From: an uncultured Bacteroidota bacterium
Lineage (GTDB): Bacteria; Bacteroidota; Bacteroidia; Chitinophagales; Saprospiraceae
Assembly (NCBI GenBank): GCA_937872515.1
Contig: CALMSX010000079.1
Coordinates: 50,171 to 114,170, forward strand
Length of the DNA: 64,000 nt
Direction: 5' to 3'
Shown piece after piece: positions 17,283-26,855 of this stretch. The position numbers and the translations under genes were made by a program. Position 1 is the first letter of the stretch. Every line of letters starts with the position of its first letter. The notes beneath the pieces were generated by a model. That model was not told where the DNA came from, searched no databases, and saw only the letters and a program-made list of their open reading frames with translations.

Positions 17283-20200
17283 TTGAAACGGCTTTTTTTA
17301 CTCCTCGTACCTTTTGCCCTGCTGTTGTCTTGTTCAAAAGACCAGCAAAATCCTTCAAAATCTACCGGCAAAACCCTGTTCTCCCTGCTCGATGCCAGCC
17401 AAACAGGTATAGATTTTAACAATAAAGTAGAAAACACTGAAAAGTTCAACATTTTTAATTATCGCAATTTTTACAATGGCGGGGGTGTTGCGATTGGCGA
17501 CATCAACAACGACGGACTTTCAGATGTTTTTATGACCGCTAATAGGACGGCCAATAAACTCTACCTTAATAAAGGAAAGATGAAATTTGAAGACATCTCT
17601 TCCAAAGCTTTTGCAGATACTTCACGACATTGGAGTACCGGTGTGGTGATGGTAGATATCAATAGTGACGGCTGGCTTGATATTTATGTATGTAATGCAG
17701 GCTTTCAATCAGGTATAGAAACCGCCAATCAACTTTTTATCAACAACAAAGACCTTACCTTCACCGAGCAGGCAGCACAATATGGCCTCGACGATAAAGG
17801 CTACACCACCCACGCAGCTTTTTTTGATTATGACAAAGACGGCGACCTCGATGCCTATATTCTCAACAACAGCTTTATACCGGTCAACACCCTCAACTAT
17901 TCCAACAAACGCGAACAAAGAGCCGAAGACTGGGGAGTCAAAGACTTCCTGAAAGGAGGAGGGGATAAGTTGCTCCGCAATGACAATGGCAAGTTTACCG
18001 ATGTTAGCCAAAAAGCAGGCGTCTACGGCAGCCTTATCGGTTTTGGACTGGGCATCTCTGTAGGTGATGTCAATGGTGATTTGTGGCCCGATATCTACAT
18101 CAGCAATGACTTTTATGAAAAAGACTACCTCTACATCAACCAGAAAAATGGCAGCTTCAAAGAAGAACTCGAACAAAGAATGGGTCACATCAGTCTTTCT
18201 TCTATGGGCTCAGACATGGCAGACATCAACAACGACGGAAGGCTCGATATTTTTGCAACCGACATGCTTCCTTCGGAAGATGTAAGATTAAAAAGAACCA
18301 CCTCTTTTGAAAGCAACGATCTTTTTAACCTGAAACTTTCAAAAGGTTTTTATAACCAATATATTCAAAACACTTTACAGCTCAACAGTGGAGATGGTCA
18401 TTTTACCGAAATTGCCAATATGGCAGGAACGGAAGCATCTGACTGGAGTTGGGGGGCCCTTATTTTTGATGCCGACAACGATGGATGGCAAGACCTCCTG
18501 GTTTGTAATGGAATTTACAAAGATGTGATCGACCAGGATTTTATTGACTTTTTTGCCAATGAAGTAATGCAAAAAATGGTATTAAGCGGCAAAAAACAGA
18601 AGCTGGATACCGTTGTAGGCCTGATGCCTTCTACGCCCATACCCAACAAAATGTTTCGCAATATGGGCGACCTGCAATACCAGGATGTAGCAACTGACTG
18701 GGGTCTGGATCAGCCTGGTTTTTCCAACGGCGCTGCCTATGGAGATTTAGACAATGACGGAGACCTTGATCTGATTGTCAACAATGTCAATGGTCCCAGC
18801 TTTGTCTATCAAAACAATGCCAACCAAAGTGCCCAACATTTTTCTGTGCGATTAAAAGGTCAAAGTCCCAATACATTTGCCATCGGAGCCAGGGTAGAGG
18901 TCTATACCAAAGATCAAAGCTATACCAAAGAAATCATGCCTTCCCGCGGCTTTCAATCTTCGGTAGATTATACCCAGGTATTTGGCCTTGGTAAAAACAC
19001 GGTTGTGGATTCAATGGTGGTCTACTGGCCGGATGCAACCAGGCAAGTATGGATGAAGCCAGCAATGAATCAGGTATTGGTGGCTGAGATGTCGACCCAA
19101 CGCACCAAGGTTACTATGCCTATCTCTAAAGGACAGGCAATTTTCCAGCAAGTGGCATTGCCGGGCAAATGGAAACACAAGGAAGACGAACACGTAGATT
19201 TTTATTATGAAAGAGGCCTGCATGAAATGCTCAGCAAGGAAGGACCGCCCATTGCAGCAGCAGATCTCAATAAAGATGGCATTGACGAAATCTTCGTTGG
19301 TGCTGCATCCGGACAACGCCCCGTATTATACTGGTCGGCAGGTACAGGATTTAAGGCTGACACTACCACTTTTTCATACACCGATTTTGAAGATACCGCA
19401 GCCGCCTTTTTTGATGCTGACGGCGACGGTGATCTCGACTTGTTTGTAGGGTCAGGAGGCAATCACCATCCACCCCTGACCCGTGAAATGCAGGATAGGG
19501 TCTACCTCAATAATGCCAATCAATTTACCCTGTCTACAAGGGCCCTGCCTGTCAATGGCATGAATACCTCCGTTTGTATTCCGATAGATTACGACGCAGA
19601 TGGCGACACTGACTTGTTTGTAGGAAGTCGCTCATATCCGCAACAATACGGCACCGCGCCCGATAACTATCTCTACGAAAACAACGGAAAGGGTAGCTTC
19701 CAGAATGTCGCAAAAACGGTTTGTCCTGACCTGGCCAATGCAGGCTTTGTAACCAGCGCAACCCTGGTTGACCTGGATGGCGATAAAAACAATGAATTGG
19801 TAGTTGCTTATGCATGGGGAGAGATTCAGGCATTTTCCTTTAAGGGAAAAAAGGGAAACAAACTCTCTTCTTTGCTACCCAAAGGTTACTCTGGAATGTG
19901 GTCATATGTCTCACATGCCGACCTGGATAATGATGGCGATCAGGACCTGGTCTGTGGCAACATGGGTTTAAACTCCGGCTTATCTGAATATCCGCTGACC
20001 CTATGGGTGGGCGATTTTGATGCCAATAAAACAGTAGATAAAATCATCAGTCGCCAAATCAATGACCGAAACTGTCCGGTGATGATGAAAAGAGAGTTTA
20101 TGGAACAGCTGCCCTCTCTTAAAAAGAACAGCTTAAAGCACGAAGAATTTGCCCATAAAACCATTGAAGACCTGCTTCCTGCTGATATGAGAAAGAAAGC

Positions 20201-20588
20201 ACTGACCTGGAAAGCCGACTACTTTGGTTCAGTGGTAATGATCAACAAAGGAAAAATGCAGTTTGATGTCAAACCCTTGCCCAGAATGTTCCAAACCTCT
20301 CATATGAGCGGTGCTGTACTGGTAGATGTCAACAAAGATGGTTTTACAGATATCATACCCATAGGCAACAGATCGGTATACGCACCACAGTTTGGTCGCC
20401 TTGATGGCTACTGTGGCGATGTCATCATCAATGACAAAGGAGTCGCCTTTGGCCGCCTCCCTGCCAGGGAAACAGGTTTGGACCTCAGAGGTGATGCCCG
20501 TGCAGCCTACCTGATCAAGGGCAAAAAAACCCCAACGTTTATGGTCACATTCAACAACAGCCAAGCAAAATTGTATGCGCAACGATAA
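17283..20588 (+). CDS. VCBS/FG-GAP repeat and ASPIC/UnbV-domain lipoprotein, first copy
   Basis: An exported lipoprotein of about 1101 residues, probably at the outer surface. TTG 17283 gives MKRLFLLLVPFALLLSC, with the lipid Cys at 17; the alternative TTG at 17265 sits in the terminator T-run. At least seven calcium-binding-like repeats (DINNDGLSDVF, DINSDGWLDIY, DYDKDGDLDAY, DADNDGWQDLLV, DLDNDGDLDLIV) form an N-terminal propeller. An ASPIC/UnbV segment follows near 530-600 (AIGARVEVYTKDQSYTKEIM, SRGFQSSVDYTQVFGLG), then a second repeat array to the C-terminus. Similar genes often follow SusCD pairs in Bacteroidota; the molecular role is unknown. It overlaps the next gene by 14 bases. Confidence 0.88.
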   Translation: MKRLFLLLVPFALLLSCSKDQQNPSKSTGKTLFSLLDASQTGIDFNNKVENTEKFNIFNYRNFYNGGGVAIGDINNDGLSDVFMTANRTANKLYLNKGKMKFEDISSKAFADTSRHWSTGVVMVDINSDGWLDIYVCNAGFQSGIETANQLFINNKDLTFTEQAAQYGLDDKGYTTHAAFFDYDKDGDLDAYILNNSFIPVNTLNYSNKREQRAEDWGVKDFLKGGGDKLLRNDNGKFTDVSQKAGVYGSLIGFGLGISVGDVNGDLWPDIYISNDFYEKDYLYINQKNGSFKEELEQRMGHISLSSMGSDMADINNDGRLDIFATDMLPSEDVRLKRTTSFESNDLFNLKLSKGFYNQYIQNTLQLNSGDGHFTEIANMAGTEASDWSWGALIFDADNDGWQDLLVCNGIYKDVIDQDFIDFFANEVMQKMVLSGKKQKLDTVVGLMPSTPIPNKMFRNMGDLQYQDVATDWGLDQPGFSNGAAYGDLDNDGDLDLIVNNVNGPSFVYQNNANQSAQHFSVRLKGQSPNTFAIGARVEVYTKDQSYTKEIMPSRGFQSSVDYTQVFGLGKNTVVDSMVVYWPDATRQVWMKPAMNQVLVAEMSTQRTKVTMPISKGQAIFQQVALPGKWKHKEDEHVDFYYERGLHEMLSKEGPPIAAADLNKDGIDEIFVGAASGQRPVLYWSAGTGFKADTTTFSYTDFEDTAAAFFDADGDGDLDLFVGSGGNHHPPLTREMQDRVYLNNANQFTLSTRALPVNGMNTSVCIPIDYDADGDTDLFVGSRSYPQQYGTAPDNYLYENNGKGSFQNVAKTVCPDLANAGFVTSATLVDLDGDKNNELVVAYAWGEIQAFSFKGKKGNKLSSLLPKGYSGMWSYVSHADLDNDGDQDLVCGNMGLNSGLSEYPLTLWVGDFDANKTVDKIISRQINDRNCPVMMKREFMEQLPSLKKNSLKHEEFAHKTIEDLLPADMRKKALTWKADYFGSVVMINKGKMQFDVKPLPRMFQTSHMSGAVLVDVNKDGFTDIIPIGNRSVYAPQFGRLDGYCGDVIINDKGVAFGRLPARETGLDLRGDARAAYLIKGKKTPTFMVTFNNSQAKLYAQR

Positions 20589-23500
20589 TATACGCCCATT
20601 AAAAAAATATTGGGGCTTGTTTTTTTTCTTGATTCTTTTTTCATGCAAAAAGGAAGAAAAGACCGAAGCCAAGTTCACCCTGCTCACCGGCGATCAAACA
20701 GGTTTGGACTTTGATAACAAGCTCGACCTCACCACTCAAATGAACATTTTTAAATACATGTATTTTTACAATGGCGGGGGTGTAGGCATTGCCGACTTTA
20801 ATAACGATGGCAAAAAAGACATATTTTTTACCGGCAATATGGTTGAAAATGAAATGTTTCTCAATGAAGGGGATTTTAAGTTTAAAGATGTAACCAATAA
20901 AACAGGCATCAAAAAGGACGCTGCCTGGTCAAATGGGGTGAGTGTGGTGGACATCAATAACGATGGCATGATGGACCTGTACATTAGCCAGGTGGGCTCC
21001 TTTGATATGTTTAAGGGACACAACCAGCTCTATGTGTGCAAGTCTATCGAAAATGGCATACCCGTATACGAAGAACAATCAGCTAAGTACGGCCTAGACC
21101 TCGTGGGCTACGGTACCCAGGCGGTATTTTTTGACTACGATCTGGATGGTGATCTAGACATGTACCAACTCAACCACTCCACCCACAACAACGGTACCTT
21201 TGGCCAGAGGTCTTCTTTTTTAGGTACCTTTCATGAGCAGTCGGGTGATAAGTTGATGAGAAACGACAACAACCACTTTACCAATGTGACCAAAACTTCA
21301 GGCATTCATTCTTCCGTTATCGGTTATGGTTTAGGAGTAGTGGCCAGCGATGTGAATCTTGATGGTTATCCGGATTTGTACATCGGCAACGATTTTCATG
21401 AGAATGACTACCTGTATATCAACCAAAAAAACGGGACATTTAAAGATGTCACCGAAGAGCAACTCATGCACACAAGCAGGTTCTCAATGGGTGTGGATGC
21501 GGCAGACCTCAACAACGACGGCTTCAATGAAATCATTTCCCTCGATATGTTGCCTGAGAGACCTGATATCCTCAAGAGATCAGAAAACGATGAAGACATC
21601 AGCCTCTTTAAGTTTAAACTCGATTACGGTTACAACTATCAGTACTCACGCAACGCACTACAACTCAACAATGGCAATGGCAGCTACAGCGAGATTGCTA
21701 TGTATAGTGGTATTCACGCCACCGACTGGTCTTGGTCTCCCTTGTTTTTTGACATGGATCAGGATGGTAAACAAGATTTGTTTATCTCCAATGGCATACC
21801 CAAACGAATGAATGATCTGGATTACATTAATTTTGTTTCCGACCAGGATTGGCAGTGGAAGACCAGCCACAACGTGCTCAGTCAGCAGGAGCTTGACCTC
21901 ATTGCCAAGATACCGGAGCTAAAGCTGGAAAATAAAATTTACCTTCAATCCAACGCTCTTCAATTTTTGGATAAGAGCAATGCTGTTAACAATGTGCTGC
22001 CCTCATACAGCAGTGGGGCTGCGTATGCAGACTTTGACAACGATGGCGACCTGGATGTAGTGGTCAACAATATCAATGAAAAACCATTTATCTATAAAAA
22101 TGAAAAGAAAAAGACGCCTCAAAACGCGGCTGCTTTAAGGATCCAACTGAAGGGCCCTGCCGGTAATATCAATGCGATCGGCAGCCGACTCATCGTTAAG
22201 GCAGGATCTACACAGTTTTTTGCAGAACAATATGCAGTGCGTGGTTTTCAGTCCAGCAGTCAGGAAGATGTAATCATAGCTACCGGCCAACTGAAAGCCG
22301 ACTCACTATGGGTGATCTGGCCTGATCAATCGTACACAGTGACATCTGTGGGCAAAGACAGCCTCTTTAAGCTAGCTTACCAAAGTGGCTTGCCGAAGTT
22401 TGATTACAGCCGGCTAAACAAAACAAATGAATCTGCACAAAAGGTATGGACAGAGGTTGCGGCCACTGCAGGACTTAATTACCGCCATAAGGAAAATCCC
22501 TACATAGAATTTCACCGTGAACCCCTGGTGCCCTTTAGCTGCGGTGAAGACGGCCCTGCTGCTTGTGTGGGAGATGTCAATGGTGATCAGCGAGAAGATA
22601 TATTTTTTGGTGCCTCTAAAACCTTTAAGCCCGAGCTCTACCTCCAGCAAGCCAATGGCAGATTTGTCAAGAGCCCTCAAAAAGCCCTCGATGCGGATTC
22701 AACCTATGAAGACACCGATGCTTTATGGGTAGATGTCAACAAAGATGGTCATCTGGATTTAGTTGTGGCCAGCGGTGGCAATGAATACTCACTTAAAAAC
22801 GATTACATGAGGCCGCGGCTTTATCTCAATGATGGAAAGGGTAACTTTTCCAAGACGGCCGATGCGCTGGGTCAGGTAAAACTCAATGCCTCAACCGTAA
22901 AAACCGGCGACCTCAACAAGGATGGCCATGCCGATTTGATTTTCTTTGGCAGGTCTGTTCCCTATCAATATGGAGCCTTTGCCTCATCCTATATTTTGAT
23001 CAATAAGGGCAATGGTACCTTTGAAGATAAGACTAATGAATTGGCTCCTGAGTTTAAAGACCTGGGCCTCGTCACCGCAGCAGAAGTGACAGATATGGAT
23101 GGCGATAATGACCTCGACATCGTAGCTGCCTGCGAATGGGATGGAATCAAACTGTTTACCAACGAAGGCGGTAAATGGAAATCCTCTATGCTCTACAGCG
23201 GTCACGGCTGGTGGTCGTCACTGATCATCTCAGATTTGGATGGCGACGGCGACCCCGATGTATTGGCGGGTAATCAGGGACTTAATACCCGAATGAAGGC
23301 AAGCCCCGAAAAACCGGTACGCATGTATTATGCCGATATGGACAACAATGGCACCAAAGAGCAAATTGTAACTTATTATATTGGTGATAGAGAGATACCA
23401 CTTGCCAACAAAACAGAATTGGAAAAGAAATTGCCTCCGGTTAAGAAAAAGTTTCTGAAGGCCAGCGATTTTGCCAAGGCAGATCTCAAAGATATCCTTT

Positions 23501-23883
23501 CTTTTTACGACCTCAAAAAGGCACAAAAAATGGAAGCAGATCAATTTGCCAATATGGTTATTTATCAGCAAGCCAAGGGTCAATACAGCGCTTCTGCCCT
23601 GCCTTCCAATATGCAATACGCTCCGTTGACAGCTGCTGCCAGCCTGGGTAAAAATGAATGGCTGATTGGTATGAACAAGTACAACAGCAATGTACAGATT
23701 GGTCGGTATGATGCGGATTTTGGTGGCATCCTTACCATCACAGGAAAAGAGCCAAAGTACCAACACCTGCCTGGCTTATTGCTGAAAGGGGCAATCAAAA
23801 AAATCCTACCCATTCAGGTCAATGGCAAGACGCAGTACCTAATTGTTAAAAACAACGACTCCTGTGCCTTGCTTGCCCGTTGA
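20575..23883 (+). CDS. VCBS/FG-GAP repeat and ASPIC/UnbV-domain lipoprotein, second copy
   Basis: A 1102-residue paralogue of the preceding gene with the same plan: a lipoprotein signal (KKYWGLFFFLILFSC, Cys24), a near-identical mature start (TGLDFDNKLDLTTQMNIF, YFYNGGGVGIADFNNDGKKD) and an N-terminal repeat propeller. An ASPIC/UnbV segment (AIGSRLIVKAGSTQFFAEQY, RGFQSSSQEDVI) and a second repeat array (DVNGDQREDIFFG, DVNKDGHLDLVV, DMDGDNDLDIVAA, DLDGDGDPDVLAG) follow. Its ATG lies 14 bases inside the first copy, so the two are one operon and arose by tandem duplication. It ends 6 bases before the convergent adenine deaminase gene. Function unknown; surface binding in the SusCD system is inference. 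Confidence 0.88.
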   Translation: MRNDNIRPLKKYWGLFFFLILFSCKKEEKTEAKFTLLTGDQTGLDFDNKLDLTTQMNIFKYMYFYNGGGVGIADFNNDGKKDIFFTGNMVENEMFLNEGDFKFKDVTNKTGIKKDAAWSNGVSVVDINNDGMMDLYISQVGSFDMFKGHNQLYVCKSIENGIPVYEEQSAKYGLDLVGYGTQAVFFDYDLDGDLDMYQLNHSTHNNGTFGQRSSFLGTFHEQSGDKLMRNDNNHFTNVTKTSGIHSSVIGYGLGVVASDVNLDGYPDLYIGNDFHENDYLYINQKNGTFKDVTEEQLMHTSRFSMGVDAADLNNDGFNEIISLDMLPERPDILKRSENDEDISLFKFKLDYGYNYQYSRNALQLNNGNGSYSEIAMYSGIHATDWSWSPLFFDMDQDGKQDLFISNGIPKRMNDLDYINFVSDQDWQWKTSHNVLSQQELDLIAKIPELKLENKIYLQSNALQFLDKSNAVNNVLPSYSSGAAYADFDNDGDLDVVVNNINEKPFIYKNEKKKTPQNAAALRIQLKGPAGNINAIGSRLIVKAGSTQFFAEQYAVRGFQSSSQEDVIIATGQLKADSLWVIWPDQSYTVTSVGKDSLFKLAYQSGLPKFDYSRLNKTNESAQKVWTEVAATAGLNYRHKENPYIEFHREPLVPFSCGEDGPAACVGDVNGDQREDIFFGASKTFKPELYLQQANGRFVKSPQKALDADSTYEDTDALWVDVNKDGHLDLVVASGGNEYSLKNDYMRPRLYLNDGKGNFSKTADALGQVKLNASTVKTGDLNKDGHADLIFFGRSVPYQYGAFASSYILINKGNGTFEDKTNELAPEFKDLGLVTAAEVTDMDGDNDLDIVAACEWDGIKLFTNEGGKWKSSMLYSGHGWWSSLIISDLDGDGDPDVLAGNQGLNTRMKASPEKPVRMYYADMDNNGTKEQIVTYYIGDREIPLANKTELEKKLPPVKKKFLKASDFAKADLKDILSFYDLKKAQKMEADQFANMVIYQQAKGQYSASALPSNMQYAPLTAAASLGKNEWLIGMNKYNSNVQIGRYDADFGGILTITGKEPKYQHLPGLLLKGAIKKILPIQVNGKTQYLIVKNNDSCALLAR

Positions 23884-23889
23884 ATAGGA

Positions 23890-25539
23890 TCACGGTAGCC
23901 AGGGTGAGGTAAAAGTAAAGGTAGCGCCATCAAACAGGCCCTTATCAGAAAGTTTGAGCCGGGGTATTACCAGCAAGGCCATAAAAGAGAGCGTCATAAA
24001 CGGAGCAGCTAAGGCAGAGCCCAGCTCCTTTTTGGCAAAAACATCGATGGCCTGGTAGTCGGTAGCCACCTTGTAGCCATCTTCGTTACTCATCAAACCC
24101 GCCACTGGTAAAGCCAGTTGGTGGACATCTTTGTTATAAGTAGCCACCACACCTCCTTTGCAGCTGACCACCGCATTGATGGCATCTACAAGGTCTTCAT
24201 CACTTACACCCACTGCAATGATGTTGTGCGAATCATGGGCAACAGAAGAAGCAATGGCCCCCCGCGCAAGTCCAAAGCCATGGATAATGGCAACAGCCGG
24301 CGTGGCTTGGGTATATCTATTGTACACCACCAGCTTGAGGAGGTCGTTTTGGGCATCACTTATAAATTCTGAAGGCCCTTCCTGCCAGTCTGCCAGCAGT
24401 TCCTGGGTTATGAGCTGACCTCCCGTGGCATGGATCGCACGCAGTTGTGAGGTACCGTCAGGCACGACCAACCTGATTTGGTCTACGGTGATGGCCTGGG
24501 CATTGAAATAGTTGACCACCTTGCTTTGTGGCAGGGGGAGCAGACTAACACCATCACGAGCCACACAGCCACCACTGAGGTAAGTGGCAGCAACCTCGAA
24601 ATCGATCAAATCTTTTACTACAATAAAGTCGGCCGGGTCGCCTTCGCGCAGCAGGCCAATGGGCAATTGGTAGTGTTTTACCGGGTGGACACAGGCCATA
24701 TACAGGGCATCAAACAAGGGCAGGTCAAATTCTTTGATCGCTCTTTTGACCAGCACGTTGATGTGACCCAGGACCAACTCGTCCGGGTGTTTGTCATCAG
24801 AACAAAACATCATGTGTTGGCTATGATCTATGGCCAGAGGCATCAAGGCATTGAAGTTTTTGGCAGCACTGCCCTCCCTCACCAAAATTTTAACACCGAG
24901 ACCCAGCTTTTCTGCTGCCTCATCGGTTTGGTAACATTCGTGGTCGGTAGAGATGCCGTAAGCAAAGTATTTTTGAGCATCACCGCCCCGAAGGCCGGGA
25001 GCATGGCCATCAATAGGCTTGCCGCTTTTGGTAGCAGCCATCAGTTTTTTGATTACTTCTTCATCTTCATAAATTACACCCGGATAATTCATCATTTCTG
25101 CCAGGTAATAGATGTCGGGTCGGGCCATTAATTGGGCTATTTGGTCGCTGTCTATGGTCGCTCCTGCTGTTTCAAAAGCAGTAGCCGGTACACAGGAAGG
25201 GGCGCCAAAGGCAAAATGAAAGGGACTTTGGGCCGCATCTTCCAGCATGTATTCCACGCCTGCCTGACCCAATACATTGCCAATTTCATGGGGATCAGAG
25301 ACCGTGCCTACGGTGCCATGCACCACCGCCAAACGGGCAAAATGAGCCGGCGTTAGCATCGAACTTTCGATGTGGACGTGTGCATCTACAAAGCCGGGCA
25401 TGATATAGGGCTTGTTTTTCTGTTCCTGGTCAAGGGCGTCGATCCTTACTATTTTACCTTCATCCCACCACAAATGCCCATAATAAATTTGGCGCTTAAA
25501 TACATCTACAATGTTTCCTTCTATGTTCATCATCTTCAC
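23890..25539 (-). CDS. ade: Adenine deaminase
   Basis: It converts adenine to hypoxanthine and ammonia in purine salvage. The 549 residues follow the amidohydrolase plan: PGFVDAHVHIESSMLTPAHF with the metal-binding His54 and His56, VSDPHEIGNVLG, GHAPGLRGGDAQKY, STDHECYQTDEA, and MFCSDDKHPDELV with the catalytic Asp. The C-terminal domain has HDSHNIIAVGVSDEDL, typical of this family. ATG 25539 is used; Met3 or Met4 are equally possible. It stands alone between convergent VCBS and divergent thiolase genes, so its partners in purine metabolism lie elsewhere. Confidence 0.95.
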   Translation of the reverse strand: MKMMNIEGNIVDVFKRQIYYGHLWWDEGKIVRIDALDQEQKNKPYIMPGFVDAHVHIESSMLTPAHFARLAVVHGTVGTVSDPHEIGNVLGQAGVEYMLEDAAQSPFHFAFGAPSCVPATAFETAGATIDSDQIAQLMARPDIYYLAEMMNYPGVIYEDEEVIKKLMAATKSGKPIDGHAPGLRGGDAQKYFAYGISTDHECYQTDEAAEKLGLGVKILVREGSAAKNFNALMPLAIDHSQHMMFCSDDKHPDELVLGHINVLVKRAIKEFDLPLFDALYMACVHPVKHYQLPIGLLREGDPADFIVVKDLIDFEVAATYLSGGCVARDGVSLLPLPQSKVVNYFNAQAITVDQIRLVVPDGTSQLRAIHATGGQLITQELLADWQEGPSEFISDAQNDLLKLVVYNRYTQATPAVAIIHGFGLARGAIASSVAHDSHNIIAVGVSDEDLVDAINAVVSCKGGVVATYNKDVHQLALPVAGLMSNEDGYKVATDYQAIDVFAKKELGSALAAPFMTLSFMALLVIPRLKLSDKGLFDGATFTFTSPWLP

Positions 25540-25670
25540 TAAAATTTGGAGATTGAATTACAAGATGTAATTTAATCAAAGTATGCCAATTATTCAGTTG
25601 ACCTGGGTCATTGGGCGTGAAACATTTCACGAAGAAGGCGTAACTTCGTGGTTCATAAACTTAAGATCAA

Positions 25671-26849
25671 ATGCAAAAGGTATATATTTTATCCGCGTTG
25701 AGAACACCCATGGGCAGTTTTGGTGGTGCACTTTCTTCTTTCTCTGCTACCCAGTTGGGATCAGTAGCCATTAAAGCTGCGGTTGAAAAATCAGGCATCA
25801 ACCCATCAGATGTTGATGAAGTGTTTTTTGGCAATGTTTGCCAGGCCAACAATGGTCAGGCCCCTGCCAGACAAGCAGCACTTGGAGCCGGCCTGGATAA
25901 AAAAGTACCCTGTACCACGGTCAACAAGGTTTGTGCTTCAGGTATGAAATCGGTCATGTTTGGTGCCCAGTCTATCCAATTGGGACAAAACCAGGTGGTG
26001 GTAGCAGGAGGTATGGAAAGCATGAGCAACATCCCTTACTACCTGCCAAAGGTGAGATGGGGATTGAAATATGGTGGAGGTGAGCTGGTAGATGGTCTGC
26101 AAAAAGATGGACTTACCGATGCCTACAACCATCAGGCCATGGGTACCTGCGCAGATGCCACCGCTACCAAGTTTAACATCAGCAGAGAAGAACAGGATCG
26201 TTATGCCATTCAATCGTACCAGCGTGCAGCAGATGCTACCAAGGCCGGTAAATTCAAAAATGAAATCTGCCCTGTTGCCATACCACAGAAAAAGGGAGAC
26301 CCAGTGATGATGGCGGAGGATGAAGAATACAAAAACGTGATGTTTGATAAGATTCCCGGGCTCAGACCCGCCTTCTCAAAAGACGGAACTGTAACGGCTG
26401 CCAACGCTTCTACCATGAACGACGGGGCTGCCGCCCTGGTTTTGGCCAGCGAAGAATATGTGACCAAAAACGGACTTACACCCCTCGCAGAAATAGTGTC
26501 TTATGCAGACGCAGCGCAAGAACCGGAGTGGTTTACTACAGCACCTACGCTGGCAGCTCCAATCGCCCTTAAAAGAGCAGGATTATCCATCGGTGACATC
26601 GACTTTTTTGAGGTCAACGAAGCTTTTGCGGTGGTTACAATGGCCTTTAACCAAACCATGGGTGTGGATGAATCTAAGGTCAATGTCAATGGAGGTGCAG
26701 TTGCCCTGGGCCATCCACTGGGAGCTTCTGGAGCCAGGATCATTACAACCCTTTACCACGTTTTGGCAGAAAACAATGGTACTTACGGCCTCGCTACCCT
26801 TTGCAATGGGGGCGGAGGAGCCAGTGCCATTATCATCAAAAAACTGTAA
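25671..26849 (+). CDS. Acetyl-CoA C-acyltransferase (thiolase)
   Basis: A 392-residue thiolase that condenses two acetyl-CoA to acetoacetyl-CoA or cleaves 3-ketoacyl-CoA. The three catalytic positions are visible: Cys88 in NKVCASGMKSVMFGAQSI, His348 in NGGAVALGHPLGASGARI and Cys378 in TLCNGGGGAS. The sequence is closest in style to biosynthetic acetyl-CoA acetyltransferases (AtoB/PhaA-like). No hydratase or dehydrogenase gene is next to it, so the direction of use in the cell is open. It converges with the protease gene, with only 6 bases between the two stops. Confidence 0.93.
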   Translation: MQKVYILSALRTPMGSFGGALSSFSATQLGSVAIKAAVEKSGINPSDVDEVFFGNVCQANNGQAPARQAALGAGLDKKVPCTTVNKVCASGMKSVMFGAQSIQLGQNQVVVAGGMESMSNIPYYLPKVRWGLKYGGGELVDGLQKDGLTDAYNHQAMGTCADATATKFNISREEQDRYAIQSYQRAADATKAGKFKNEICPVAIPQKKGDPVMMAEDEEYKNVMFDKIPGLRPAFSKDGTVTAANASTMNDGAAALVLASEEYVTKNGLTPLAEIVSYADAAQEPEWFTTAPTLAAPIALKRAGLSIGDIDFFEVNEAFAVVTMAFNQTMGVDESKVNVNGGAVALGHPLGASGARIITTLYHVLAENNGTYGLATLCNGGGGASAIIIKKL

Positions 26850-26855
26850 TTGCGC

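Noticed and set aside
20575..20588. Frameshift joining the two VCBS genes into one
   Set aside because: The second gene has its own ATG and lipoprotein signal with Cys24, so the overlap is a normal operon junction.
24478..25131. Plus-strand frame of 217 residues opposite adenine deaminase
   Set aside because: It mirrors conserved amidohydrolase codons on the other strand and has no recognisable motif.
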